Positions 1 to 8,003 of a DNA stretch of 64,000 nt are shown in pieces. The stretch lies in assembly GCF_023898865.1 (NCBI RefSeq), contig NZ_JAGSOV010000061.1, positions 61,056-125,055 of the forward strand, read 5' to 3'. Both the position numbers and the translations under genes were made by a program. The first letter of the stretch is position 1. Every line of letters begins with the position of its first letter. The DNA comes from Pseudonocardia humida. GTDB lineage: Bacteria > Actinomycetota > Actinomycetes > Mycobacteriales > Pseudonocardiaceae. The notes beneath the pieces were generated by a model. That model was not told the DNA's origin. It ran no database searches and saw nothing but the letters and a program-made list of their open reading frames with translations.

Positions 1-1
1 G

Positions 2-601
2 CCGGCGAACGCTCCCGGGAGATCCCCGCTTGCCGCGTCAGGCGTCCGCGTCCTCGGCGCCGTGTACCTCGCGTACTGGGTGTGCATGGGCGCGATGTGG
101 GTGCTCGTGCCGGCGTTCGCGGCGCACAGCGGCTATCCGGAGCAGGCCGGCCTGCTGGTGACGGTGTGGTCGGTGGGCAGCCTGGCCGGTGGCCTCCTGC
201 TGGCCGCGCGGCGCCGGTCGGTCCGGCTCCCGGTGGCCTACCCGGCTCTGCTGGCGGTGCTGTTCGCGACGTCGCTCCCGCTCGTCCTACCCACCGTCCC
301 CGCTCAGATGGCCGTGGCCATCGGGATCTTCGGCATGGGACTGGCGCCGTGGCTGGCGGTCTCCGACGAGTTGGTCGGGCACGCCGCCCCGGCCGGAAGG
401 GCGGGCGAGGCCTACGGCTGGCTGGCCAGCATCGGGCAGCTCGGCGGTGCGGTCGGCTCCGCAGTGGCCGGCCAGCTGGCCGACCGGCACGGCGGCGGAC
501 CGGCTTTCCTGGTGGTGTCGGCCGCGCTCGGCGTCGGGCTGGCGGTCGCGCTGCTCGGTCGACGCGCCCTGCCCGCCGGCCCGCCGGACCGGGTTCGCTG
601 A
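2..601 (+). CDS. MFS transporter, C-terminal part (5' end outside window)
   Basis: The reading frame is open to the left edge, so this is the C-terminal half of a longer protein; the first in-window start candidate (GTG at 62) falls inside a membrane segment. The visible ~199 residues are almost entirely hydrophobic helices separated by short Arg-rich loops, including the loop 'ARRRSVRLP' and a last helix pair ending 'LLGRRALPAG'. This fits the second six-helix half of a major facilitator superfamily permease of the sugar/drug efflux type (family inference from topology and the 'QLADRHGGG' loop). It would act in the cytoplasmic membrane. The substrate cannot be told. A 269 bp gap without a convincing gene follows. 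Confidence 0.75.
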   Translation, partial: PANAPGRSPLAASGVRVLGAVYLAYWVCMGAMWVLVPAFAAHSGYPEQAGLLVTVWSVGSLAGGLLLAARRRSVRLPVAYPALLAVLFATSLPLVLPTVPAQMAVAIGIFGMGLAPWLAVSDELVGHAAPAGRAGEAYGWLASIGQLGGAVGSAVAGQLADRHGGGPAFLVVSAALGVGLAVALLGRRALPAGPPDRVR

Positions 602-870
602 TCCCGGATCGTCGGCTTCGATCTCATCGACGTCTCCCGGGCGGCGTACGCGGCGGCCCGCTCCAGGACGCCTCACCTGACCGTGGCTCGTGCGAGGCGC
701 AACCGCGCCGACGCCGGGCCCATGGCCCCGGGAGGTGGGCGGGCTGGAGGTACCGATGATGTTCGTCATCGCGCACCGGGGACATCGATCTCTGCTCCGC
801 CGGTCCGCGCGCTGGCACGGTCGTCGGAGTCCCCCGGTCATCCCGGCCGGGCCCGGCGCCGGAGGACCCG

Positions 871-1692
871 ATGCCTTTCCACACCAGCCCCGACGGCACC
901 CGCCTGTTCCACACCGACGTCGGCGACGGCCCCCCGGTGCTCCTGGTCCACGCCTGGTCGCTGAGCTCGGCCATGTGGGAGTACCAGGTCCGCGCCCTGG
1001 TCGAGGCCGGCTTCCGGTGCGTCGCGATGGACCGCCGCGGCCACGGCCGCTCCGACGTCCCCGGGACCGGCTACGACCTCGACACCCTCGCCGACGACCT
1101 CGCCGCGCTCATCGACCACCTCGACCTGCACGACCTCACCGTCGTCGCGCACAGCATGGGCACCTGCGAGACCACCCGCTACCTGGCCCGGCACGGCAGC
1201 AGCCGCGTCGCCCGCGTCGCCTTCGTCGGCGCAATGACCCCGCACCTCGCCGGCGCGGTGGGCCCGGCGTTCGTCGAGGCCATGGTCGCCGACATCGTCG
1301 CCGACCGGCCCCGCTGGTTCCACGACTCCGCCCCCGCCTACTTCGCCACCACCGGCACCGGCGCGTGGGTGTCGCAGGCCCTGGTCGACGACGGCGTGCG
1401 CGCCATCCTCACCACCCCGCTGGAGGTGCAGGTCGCGTGCCTGCGGGCGTTCACCGGCACCGACCTGACCGAGGACCTGCGCCGGATCGACGTGCCGCTG
1501 CTCGTCGTCCACGGCGATGCCGACGCCTCCGCGCCGATCGACCTCACCGGACGACCCACCGCGGAACTCGTGCCCGGGGCCCGGTTCCGGCTCGTCGACG
1601 GGGCACCGCACGGCCTCTACGTCACCGCGCGGGACGTGGTGAACGAGCAGCTCCTGGCGTTCGCCCGAGGACGCGACGCCGCGTGGACCTGA
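871..1692 (+). CDS. alpha/beta hydrolase (haloperoxidase/esterase type)
   Basis: A 273-residue protein, the usual length for the single-domain alpha/beta-hydrolase family. The nucleophile elbow AHSMG puts Ser at about residue 95, the acid motif HGDAD lies at 214-218, and the catalytic His is in GAPHG at about 247. The oxyanion segment LLVHAW lies near 24-29. This is the cofactor-free chloroperoxidase/aryl-esterase/lactonase group; such enzymes hydrolyse esters or lactones in the cytoplasm, and the exact substrate is unknown. The ATG is 9 bases after a GGAGGA-like site at 859-864. It leads a run of plus-strand genes reaching 3442, each with its own spacer, so the block may be co-transcribed. 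Confidence 0.85.
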   Translation: MPFHTSPDGTRLFHTDVGDGPPVLLVHAWSLSSAMWEYQVRALVEAGFRCVAMDRRGHGRSDVPGTGYDLDTLADDLAALIDHLDLHDLTVVAHSMGTCETTRYLARHGSSRVARVAFVGAMTPHLAGAVGPAFVEAMVADIVADRPRWFHDSAPAYFATTGTGAWVSQALVDDGVRAILTTPLEVQVACLRAFTGTDLTEDLRRIDVPLLVVHGDADASAPIDLTGRPTAELVPGARFRLVDGAPHGLYVTARDVVNEQLLAFARGRDAAWT

Positions 1693-1740
1693 CCACCTGC
1701 CGCGGCCACCAGCGCAATACCTCTCGAGAGGACCGCCGAC

Positions 1741-2310
1741 GTGCGCAAGCTCATCGTCCAGCAGTGGGTCACCGTCGACAACATCGCCGCGGAGGAGGAC
1801 GGCGGGCTCAGTTTCGTGTCAGGGGAGCCGTTCGACGACGAAACGACCGACGACCCGTTCAAGAACAGCCTGATGAGCTTCGTCGACTCGGTCGACACGA
1901 TGGTCCTCGGTGCCACCACCTACCACATGTCCACGGGCTACTGGCCGTACGCCGTCGAGCAGGGCGAGTACGGCGAGAAGCTCAACAACCTCGCCAAAGT
2001 CGTCGTCTCGTCGAAGCTGATCGACGCGCCCTGGGGCGACTTCCCCGCCGCGACGGTGACGCGCGACCCGGTCGCCACCATCCGGGGGCTCAAGGAGCAG
2101 AGCGGCCGGGACATCTGGCTGTGGGGGAGCTTGACGCTCATGCGCTCCCTGCTGGGCGCCGGCGTCGTCGACGAAGTCCGGATGCTGGTCTGCCCGGCGT
2201 CACGCGGCAAGGGAACCCGCGCCTTCGAGGATCGGCGAGACCTGCGTCTGATCGAGGCCACCTCCTTCGACAACGGCGTGGTGCTCCTGCGCTACGAGAT
2301 CAAGGGTTGA
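1741..2310 (+). CDS. dihydrofolate reductase family protein (RibD C-terminal domain)
   Basis: A 189-residue single-domain protein starting at GTG (1741) with MRKLIVQQWVTVDN, the first strand of the RibD_C/DHFR fold. Characteristic blocks follow: MVLGATTYHM, KVVVSSKL, the nucleotide-binding strand DIWLWGSLTLMRSLL, and a VDEVRMLVCP segment. Actinobacteria carry many such stand-alone paralogues; they are presumed NAD(P)H-dependent reductases, and few have known substrates. The ribosome site GAGAGGA lies within a CTCTCGAGAG palindrome (1721-1730), giving a spacing of 8-9 bases. This is one of four members of the family in the window (others at 4849, 26190 and 46373). Not a housekeeping folA, because it lacks the folate-site signature I would expect. 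Confidence 0.87.
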   Translation: MRKLIVQQWVTVDNIAAEEDGGLSFVSGEPFDDETTDDPFKNSLMSFVDSVDTMVLGATTYHMSTGYWPYAVEQGEYGEKLNNLAKVVVSSKLIDAPWGDFPAATVTRDPVATIRGLKEQSGRDIWLWGSLTLMRSLLGAGVVDEVRMLVCPASRGKGTRAFEDRRDLRLIEATSFDNGVVLLRYEIKG

Positions 2311-2379
2311 GCGGGACGAGTCTCAGGACAGGGGCAGCAGCGAGCCCGCACCATCCCACCTACCGGAAGGACAGCCGAC

Positions 2380-2871
2380 ATGGCCACCGCCGAGGATCTC
2401 GACCGCGCTACCGACTCCCGGTGGGACTGGGTCGCCGAGCACACCCGCACCTACCTGGCGTCGGGTGGCGCCGAGGGACACGAGAACGGCGGGGTGCTCA
2501 CGCTCGTGCTCGCCACGACCGGACGCCGGACCGGCCGGCCGCGCCGCACCTGCCTGATCTACGGCACCTCCGGCGGCGAGTACGTCGTCGTCGCCTCGAA
2601 AGGGGGTGCCGACGAGGACCCCGCGTGGTTCAAGAACCTCCTGGCGAACCCGAGTGTCGGGGTGCAGGTCGGCCCCCACCGGTTCACCGCTCACGCCCGG
2701 GTCGCGTCCGCGGCCGAGCGCGAACCCCTCTGGACCCGGATGGCGCAGATCTTCCCCCTCTACGACGACTACGCGCAGAAGACCGACCGCACGATCCCGG
2801 TCGTCCTGCTCACCCCGCAGACCGAACCTCGCGAGCCCCGCACCGGTCGTTCCGACCCCGCGTCCGACTGA
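2380..2871 (+). CDS. nitroreductase/deazaflavin(F420)-dependent oxidoreductase, DUF385 type
   Basis: A 163-residue protein with the hallmark order of the DUF385/Ddn family: an N-terminal helix, then TTGRRTGRPRRTCLIY, a GGEYVVVASKGG strand-turn that contacts the cofactor phosphate, the PAWFKNLLANP helix, and a C-terminal strand IPVVLLTP. Known relatives in mycobacteria bind coenzyme F420 and reduce nitroimidazoles, quinones or unsaturated compounds. Cofactor use here is inferred from family membership. The start ATG is preceded by CGGAAGGA with suitable spacing. It follows the DHFR-like gene after 69 bases on the same strand, so the two reductases may share a transcript. Substrate unknown. Confidence 0.85.
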   Translation: MATAEDLDRATDSRWDWVAEHTRTYLASGGAEGHENGGVLTLVLATTGRRTGRPRRTCLIYGTSGGEYVVVASKGGADEDPAWFKNLLANPSVGVQVGPHRFTAHARVASAAEREPLWTRMAQIFPLYDDYAQKTDRTIPVVLLTPQTEPREPRTGRSDPASD

Positions 2872-2947
2872 CATCGCGTCTGCCGATCCGCCCACCGTGC
2901 ACGAAGACCGGCGTGCTGATCGTGCCCGCGCTCCGGGACGGTGATCG

Positions 2948-3442
2948 ATGAACACCTTCGTCCACGTCGTCGCGACGCTGCTGGCCGCCGTCGTCATGAT
3001 CCCCGCGGCCGCTCATGCGCTGGAGGTGCCGGGGAAGCGGCGTCTGGACGAGTCGGGGTACCGGCTCGTCCAGACGATCTACTACCCCGGCTTCACCGCG
3101 GTCGGGGTCCTGGAGGTGCCGGCGACGGTGGCGGTCGTCGTCTCGGCGGCCCTGACGTATCCGGGCTCGGGCGACTTCGCCATGCGCCTCGCCGCGAGCG
3201 TGGCGCTGATCGGACTCGTGGCGACCTACTGGCTGGTGGTTCACCCCGTCAACCGTGAGTGGCTGCGCGACAAGCCGGGGGTGTCGACGTGGGGCGCCCG
3301 CTTCTTCGGAGTCGCGGCCAGCGGGGCCGGCGCGCCGGTCGTGGACTGGACGGCCCTGCGGCGTCGATGGGAGACCGGCCACCTGGCCCGCGCTGCGCTC
3401 GCAGTCGCAGCCCTGACCCTGCAGGTGATCGCCCTGGCATGA
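2948..3442 (+). CDS. four-helix membrane protein, DUF1772-like
   Basis: A 164-residue hydrophobic protein. Helices lie roughly at residues 4-25, 45-68, 78-100 and 140-163, with a conserved-looking LVQTIYYPGFTAVG segment and the sequence WLVVHPVNREWL between helices 3 and 4. This arrangement matches the DUF1772/anthrone-oxygenase-like group of small membrane proteins (moderate confidence, based on topology and the HPVN motif). Fungal relatives oxidise anthrones; bacterial members are mostly uncharacterised. The ATG at 2948 follows GGGACGGTGATCG, a weak ribosome site. It is the last gene of the 871-3442 plus-strand run. The region after it is gene-poor and holds transposase debris. Confidence 0.7.
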   Translation: MNTFVHVVATLLAAVVMIPAAAHALEVPGKRRLDESGYRLVQTIYYPGFTAVGVLEVPATVAVVVSAALTYPGSGDFAMRLAASVALIGLVATYWLVVHPVNREWLRDKPGVSTWGARFFGVAASGAGAPVVDWTALRRRWETGHLARAALAVAALTLQVIALA

Positions 3443-3589
3443 CCGCGACTGGGCCGCGGCGCAACCTGCGGTAGCGTCGTGCGCTCGGAGGCGTCGAACA
3501 GCGGGTCTCGTCCTCGATCCGCGCTGGCGGATCTCCGCGCACACAGATCGACGGTCGCGATCGTCCGGTGCGATCTGCACCACTGCGGG

Positions 3590-3870
3590 TCGCTTGTCAG
3601 TCAGTGAGCCCCTTCCACTTGGGCGCCAGCCGGCGAGAACGAGCACCTGCACGGCGTCGACCAGGGCAGTAGCTCGTGACGGGCAGCAGCGGATCTTGCG
3701 CAGGACCTTCCAGGACGTGAGGACCGCGTTGGCTCGCTCACCCGGCCCCCGTTGAGCGGCGTGTGCGGCGTTGACCGCGCGCTGAGCCGCGACAACCGCC
3801 GGCGCTGCCCGGTCTCGGGATCGGTGCGACGCCGCCGCTGGGGCAGGTCGAAGCCGGGGCCGGCGCCGTG
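3590..3870 (-). pseudogene. IS5-family transposase remnant, frameshifted (copy A)
   Basis: Reading the minus strand in two frames gives the C-terminal part of an actinobacterial IS5-type DDE transposase. One frame reads GAGPGFDLPQRRRRTDPETG then RRLS (about 3870-3790). After a one-base shift it continues as AQRAVNAAHAAQRGPGERAN, VLTSWKVLRKIRCC and ATALVDAVQVLVLAG (about 3785-3600). GPGERAN and the WKVLRKIRCC block are typical of the end of this family, after the last catalytic Glu. The N-terminal DDE part is missing on this strand. It cannot encode an active enzyme. An unrelated hydrophobic stretch (AIGWSAWHWVLAAFF, minus strand near 3880-3960) lies directly upstream and may be a fragment of another gene. 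Confidence 0.75.
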
Positions 3871-4019
3871 GTGGGCAGTGGGATGGCGAAGAACGCGGCC
3901 AGGACCCAGTGCCACGCAGACCAGCCGATCGCCAGAAGCACCTGCGCCTCGATGTCGAGCGGGAAGATGACCATGGCTACGGTCCGGTGCCGGAGCGTCT
4001 GCGCGAGTTGGAACCCGGC

Positions 4020-4200
4020 AAGCCGCGCCGCGGCCGACCGGACCGCGGCCGGGGTGCAGGTGGTCGCCGACAGCGGCTACCGCGGCGCCGGCCCGACCTT
4101 CGACCTGCTACAACGACCTGGTCAAGGCGGTGCAGGTCAGTCCTCGTCCTCGCTGGCGACGCCACGTGGAATGGGCTCAGTGAGCCAATCAGCTGGCGCG
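4020..4200 (+). pseudogene. IS5-family transposase remnant, internally deleted (copy B)
   Basis: On the plus strand the segment VQVVADSGYRGAGPTFDLLQ (about 4053-4112) matches the 'ADxGYxGAG' block around the middle Asp of IS5-type transposases. In the next frame it runs almost at once into NDLVKAVQV and LVLAGDATW, which resembles the extreme C-terminus seen in copy A. The DPDTG, GERAN and WKVLRKIRCC blocks are deleted. The two relics point in opposite directions, with their missing N-terminal sides facing each other across 3870-4020. No terminal inverted repeats or target duplications could be identified with confidence. Confidence 0.6.
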
Positions 4201-4312
4201 GCGGCCGGCCACCCGCTACGCGAAGCGGGTGGCCCACCACCGGTCGAGACCGTCTCTGCGTCGACCGTGTTGTGGCTGCGTGCCGAGCGGTAGGACACGC
4301 CCGGCCACGGAA

Positions 4313-4852
4313 TCAGCCGATCAACCAGCCGAGGGCGAACAGCAGCGCGGTGCCGGTGAGCATGCCGACGACCGGCCACGGACCGCTCACCGACCGGCGG
4401 TTGCGGTAGGACACCGCGGCCGCGACGAACAGCGCCCCCGGCAGGCCGAAGATCACCCACGCGGCCGAGAGGTTGAACCAGCCGGTCGCACCGAGATCAC
4501 CGATCCCGGTGGCCGGCAGGTCCACTACGCCCGCCACCAGCGCCAGCTTGACCGCCAACTCAGCGACCGGGTACGCGAGCTGGGCCGCGGCGCACGCCCA
4601 CAGCCCGGTCAGCACGACCACCGGCGGCAGGGCACGGCCCCACCGCCGCACGCTCGACAGGGCGATGACGACGGTGACCGCGCGCAGCAGGGTGGCCAGC
4701 AGGATGATCCACGCGGTCGCGTCGACCGGCTGCCGGGCGACGACGTGCGCGGCCACCCACAGGGCGCCGACCACCGCGACGAACGCCCCGACCGCCGCGG
4801 TGATCGCGTAGGCCGGCCACGCGGCGACGAAGCGGCGCCCGGTACGGGTCAT
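4313..4852 (-). CDS. integral membrane protein of unknown function
   Basis: A 179-residue protein with about five hydrophobic segments (near residues 8-33, 46-66, 74-98, 125-147 and 158-178) and almost no extended soluble part. I recognise no family motif. Its ATG at 4852 overlaps the stop of the upstream DHFR-like gene in an ATGA (4849-4852), so the two are co-transcribed and probably translationally coupled. Base composition and codon use look native. The linked DHFR-like protein gives no strong functional clue; such pairs of a small reductase and a small membrane protein recur in actinomycetes. It reads toward the transposase debris and ends at TGA 4313. Confidence 0.75.
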   Translation of the reverse strand: MTRTGRRFVAAWPAYAITAAVGAFVAVVGALWVAAHVVARQPVDATAWIILLATLLRAVTVVIALSSVRRWGRALPPVVVLTGLWACAAAQLAYPVAELAVKLALVAGVVDLPATGIGDLGATGWFNLSAAWVIFGLPGALFVAAAVSYRNRRSVSGPWPVVGMLTGTALLFALGWLIG

Positions 4853-5499
4853 CCGGCCGGGGAGGTGACGGCCTCCTGGCCGCCGCGCACCACGTAGTCG
4901 CCGGTCGAGAACGCCGTCGGCACCAGCGTGAGGGACACCGCGCCGGACCCGAGGATCTCGCCGCCGTCCACCCGGAACGACGAGGGCACCGCGCCCTCGT
5001 CGAACAGGCGCTTGCCCGTCCCGACGACGACCGGGAAGTACAGCAGGCGGTATACGTCGACGAGCCCGGCGTCGTGCAGGGTCCGGGCGAGCCGGTGGCT
5101 GCCGTGCACCTGGAGCTCGCGGCCGGGCTGCTCCTTGAGGCGGCGCACGGCGTCGACCACGTCCCCGCGGACGAGGCTGGTGCCCGTCCAGTCGGCCGCC
5201 GCCTCGTCGAGCGAGGACGACACCACGTGCTTGGGGTAGGTGTTGAGCGCGACCGCGACGGAGTTGTCCGGGTCGGTGACCCGCGACCAGTAGGTGCGCA
5301 TCATCTGGTAGGTGCTGCGGCCGAGCAGGATCGCGTCGGCGAGGCGGAACCAGCCCGCCACCACCTCGCTGCTGGCGGCATCGGCCTGCGGGACGAGCCA
5401 CCCCCCGCGGTCGAAGCCGCCGCTGGTGTCCTCGTCGACCGCGCCCGGACCCTGCATCACGCCGTCGAGGCTGAGGAAGGTGTTCACACTGAGTTGCAC
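4849..5499 (-). CDS. dihydrofolate reductase family protein
   Basis: A stand-alone RibD_C/DHFR-fold protein of 216 residues if started at GTG 5499. That start is chosen because GGGAG lies 6-8 bases upstream and the protein then begins directly with the first strand (VQLSVNTFLSLDGVMQGPG); longer starts add a low-complexity Arg/Ser leader. Family blocks are clear: SLDGVMQGPG, DAILLGRSTYQMM, YPKHVVSSSL, the strand ELQVHGSHRLARTL, and VDVYRLLYFPVVVGTGKRLF. Such proteins are presumed NAD(P)H-dependent reductases of unknown substrate. It is coupled to the membrane protein downstream by an ATGA overlap and transcribed away from the histidine-kinase operon that starts 228 bases upstream. Confidence 0.87.
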   Translation of the reverse strand: MQLSVNTFLSLDGVMQGPGAVDEDTSGGFDRGGWLVPQADAASSEVVAGWFRLADAILLGRSTYQMMRTYWSRVTDPDNSVAVALNTYPKHVVSSSLDEAAADWTGTSLVRGDVVDAVRRLKEQPGRELQVHGSHRLARTLHDAGLVDVYRLLYFPVVVGTGKRLFDEGAVPSSFRVDGGEILGSGAVSLTLVPTAFSTGDYVVRGGQEAVTSPAG

Positions 5500-5727
5500 G
5501 TGGAGCTCCCGTCTTGTCCTGGTGAGTCCCGCAAGCCTGGCCGGGAGCGACGACGGGGGGCAGAGCCGGGAGTCCGATGATCGCCGTGACGTCCAGCGCC
5601 CGCCGGTGATGACGTCCGTCACCGTCCGGGCCACGACATAGGCATCTGCCCGGACGGTCGCCGGCGGCGCAGACTGCGACCAGCGGGGAGCGGCGGGCGC
5701 CCGCCGGGAGGGGAATGGTGTTGAGCG

Positions 5728-6810
5728 GTGGGCACCTCGGCGGCCACACTGCCGGCAGGGGCGGGGCCCGTCCGGGCCCGGCCCCTGCGGGACGAGCGGG
5801 TCGGACGTGGGCAGGTGAGAGCGACGCAGACCGCCGGTGGGACCGCGGACCGGCCGCGCGGGGGCGACCGGTGGTCCATCGGCGTCGCGGTCGCGGCGTG
5901 CACGACCTTCCCGGTGCTCGAGGTCGCGGCGATCGCGGTCGGCGGCACACCGGAGGCGCTGCTGCCCGCGGTGCTCGCCACCGTCTGCTACCTGCCGCCG
6001 TTCCTGTGGATCGTGGTCGCCGTGGTGGGCGGTCGCCGGCCGCGCGGGGCGTGGTGGCTCGTGGGCGGGATCGGCGCCGTGCTCGTCGCGGCGGCGATGA
6101 CCACCGGCACGCAGTCCCTTGCGGTCTTCCCGGCCCTCGCCGTGGCGGCGATGCTGCTGGTCCGCCCGGCTCGGGCACCCGCGGTCCTGCTCGCGCTCGT
6201 CGCCGCGACCGCGCCGCTCGCGGTGGCCCTGGGCGGTGCGGTGCAGGACTTCTGGTACCCGACCGAGGTGCTGTGGCTCTACGCGGTCGTCGCGCTCGTC
6301 GCCGCGGTGCGGCGCCTCGAGCAGGCCCGAGGCGAGCTGTCCGAACAGGCCCTGCTGCGGGAGCGGCTGCGCATCGACGACGAGCTGAGCGCCACGGTGG
6401 GCGTCGCCCTCGCAGACCTGGCCGACCGGGGCGAACGCCTCTCCGGCCCGTCACGCAGCGGCCCGGCCGAGCTGGCCGAGCTGGTCGCGGCGTCGCGCCG
6501 GACGCTGGCGCAGGCGCGCCGCGTGGTCCGCGGGTACCAGCGCTCGGAGATCCACGCGGAGCTGGAGTCGGCGGTGGCCCTGCTCGCAGCGGCCGGGATC
6601 CCCGCCCGGGTCGTCGGACCGCGGGCCGCACTGCTCGCCGACGACGAGGCGGCGGTGCGCCGGCAGCTGCGGTCGGCCACGGCCCGGCTGCTGCGGGGTG
6701 GGGCCACCGGCGGCGTCGTCCTGCGCGTCGACACCGAGGGGGTGGGCGCCGCGCCCCGGCTCGTCGTCCTGCCCGACGACACCGGTGCGCGGGCGCGGGT
6801 ACCGGGATGA
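5728..6810 (+). CDS. degenerate histidine-kinase-like membrane protein (pseudo-kinase)
   Basis: A 360-residue protein with about five or six hydrophobic helices (residues 50-195), then a helix laid out like a HisKA_3 dimerisation domain. Where true kinases of this family read LRIxRDLHDxLG, it reads LRIDDELSATVG (residues 214-225), so the phospho-accepting His is replaced by Ser 221 and the next Asp by Ala. The C-terminal part (about 285-355) keeps the outline of the ATPase domain but has no N box or GxGLxG lid. It should not autophosphorylate. Its stop overlaps the start of the genuine kinase (ATGA, 6807-6810), which suggests a co-folded or heterodimeric regulatory partner. The GTG start at 5728 is uncertain; GTG 5815 is an alternative. 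Confidence 0.75.
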   Translation: MGTSAATLPAGAGPVRARPLRDERVGRGQVRATQTAGGTADRPRGGDRWSIGVAVAACTTFPVLEVAAIAVGGTPEALLPAVLATVCYLPPFLWIVVAVVGGRRPRGAWWLVGGIGAVLVAAAMTTGTQSLAVFPALAVAAMLLVRPARAPAVLLALVAATAPLAVALGGAVQDFWYPTEVLWLYAVVALVAAVRRLEQARGELSEQALLRERLRIDDELSATVGVALADLADRGERLSGPSRSGPAELAELVAASRRTLAQARRVVRGYQRSEIHAELESAVALLAAAGIPARVVGPRAALLADDEAAVRRQLRSATARLLRGGATGGVVLRVDTEGVGAAPRLVVLPDDTGARARVPG

Positions 6811-8003
6811 CCCCACCCGCCCTGCTCTCCCGGTCCGCACCGTCGGGGCGCCCGCTCGGCGTGCGGTCACGCCTGCTGCTCGCCGCGGCGCACGTGCCGC
6901 TGCTGCTCGTCCCGGTCCTGCTCGCCGTGTTCCTCAGCGACACCACGAGCCCCCTCGACCGGGCGATCGCCACCGCCGCCGCGATCGGCGTCTGCCTGCT
7001 GCAGGTGCGCCACGCGCTCGCCGCCGCGGACGGCGTGCGCCCGCCCGCCTGGCCGCTGAGCCTGCTCGCGCTGGCGGTGCTGGTGTACCTGCCACTCACC
7101 TGGCTGCCGCAGAGCTGGATCATCACCCAGTGGGCGCTCGTGGCCTCGCTGGTCATGCTGCTGCCCCGCCGGACCGGCGCAGCGCTCGGCGCGCTGGTCG
7201 TCCTGGTTTCGGAGGCGGTGCTGACGCTGCAGGCCGTGCAGCAGTACGCGCTCGGGCCGCTCGTGACGGCGTGGGCCGCCGCCTACAACCTCACCGTCGC
7301 CGCGCTGGGTCCGATCGCGCTGCTCGCCGCGACCCGCCTGGTCCGCGTGCTCGACGACCTGTCCGCCGCCCACGCCGAGCTCGCCGAGGCCGCCGTCGCG
7401 CAGGACCGCCTGCGCATCTCCCGCGACCTGCACGACGTCCTCGGGCAGAGCCTGTCCGCGGTGTCGCTCAAGGGTGAGCTGGCGATGCGGCTGTGGGCCA
7501 CCGACCGGCCGGCGGCGCTGGCCGAGGTCGAGAGCCTCACCGCCGTCGCCCGGGCCGCCCTGCGCGACGTGACCGCGGTGGCCTTCGACCGGCACCCGAC
7601 GTCGGTGCGCAGCGAGCTCGACGGCGCGGCGGGGCTGCTGCGCGCGGCGGGGATCGAGACCCGGATCGAGGTCGCGCTGTCCGACACCCCGCGGGCCCAG
7701 AACGACGCTCTGGGCTGGGTGCTGCGGGAGGGGGTGACCAACGTGCTGCGGCACAGCACGGCCACCCGGGTCACCATCCGCGGCGATCAGCACGACGGGC
7801 GCCTGCACCTGGAGCTCGTCAACGACGGCGCGGTTCCCGACGGCGCGACCCCCGACGGCGCGACCCCCGACGGCGCTGCGCCCGGCAGCGGCATCGCCGG
7901 CCTCACCGCGCGCCTGGCCCCCCTCGGCGGGGTCCTGACCTCCGGGCCCCTGCCCGGTGGACGGTTCCGGCTCGCCGTCGACCTGCCCGAGGAGCTGCCG
8001 TGA
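6807..8003 (+). CDS. sensor histidine kinase, NarL/DesK type
   Basis: A 398-residue kinase with about six transmembrane helices between residues 22 and 180, no large extracellular domain, then HisKA_3 and HATPase_c. The H box LRISRDLHDVLGQS puts the phospho-accepting His at about residue 209. The N box LREGVTNVLRHS has Asn at about 312, and the lid region reads GSGIAGLTARL. It is a close architectural paralogue of the preceding degenerate protein. A 15 bp tandem repeat (7836-7880) encodes PDGAT repeats in the loop before the lid. ATGA and GTGA overlaps on both sides tie it into a four-gene operon with the response regulator. The signal is unknown; membrane stress sensing as in DesK is only an analogy. 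Confidence 0.92.
   Translation: MTPPALLSRSAPSGRPLGVRSRLLLAAAHVPLLLVPVLLAVFLSDTTSPLDRAIATAAAIGVCLLQVRHALAAADGVRPPAWPLSLLALAVLVYLPLTWLPQSWIITQWALVASLVMLLPRRTGAALGALVVLVSEAVLTLQAVQQYALGPLVTAWAAAYNLTVAALGPIALLAATRLVRVLDDLSAAHAELAEAAVAQDRLRISRDLHDVLGQSLSAVSLKGELAMRLWATDRPAALAEVESLTAVARAALRDVTAVAFDRHPTSVRSELDGAAGLLRAAGIETRIEVALSDTPRAQNDALGWVLREGVTNVLRHSTATRVTIRGDQHDGRLHLELVNDGAVPDGATPDGATPDGAAPGSGIAGLTARLAPLGGVLTSGPLPGGRFRLAVDLPEELP
7836..7880 (+). repeat. three 15 bp tandem repeats within the kinase gene
   Basis: Three head-to-tail copies of CCCGACGGCGCGACC (7836-7850, 7851-7865, and 7866-7880 with changes at the end) encode PDGAT-PDGAT-PDGAA between the N box and the lid of the histidine kinase. 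The repeat keeps the frame, so copy-number change would alter loop length without disrupting the protein. Confidence 0.9.

Noticed and set aside
755..770. GATGA..TCATC inverted repeat upstream of the alpha/beta hydrolase
   Set aside because: Only 5 bp arms; not distinguishable from chance.
690..2951. Very long plus-strand open frame (753 codons) covering several genes
   Set aside because: It runs in the +2 shadow frame of the hydrolase, DHFR-like and DUF385 genes, is Arg/Pro-rich without domains, and results from high GC content.
4313..7156. 947-codon minus-strand frame reaching into the kinase operon
   Set aside because: Only its last ~179 codons (from 4852) are real; the rest is antisense low-complexity sequence over well-supported genes.
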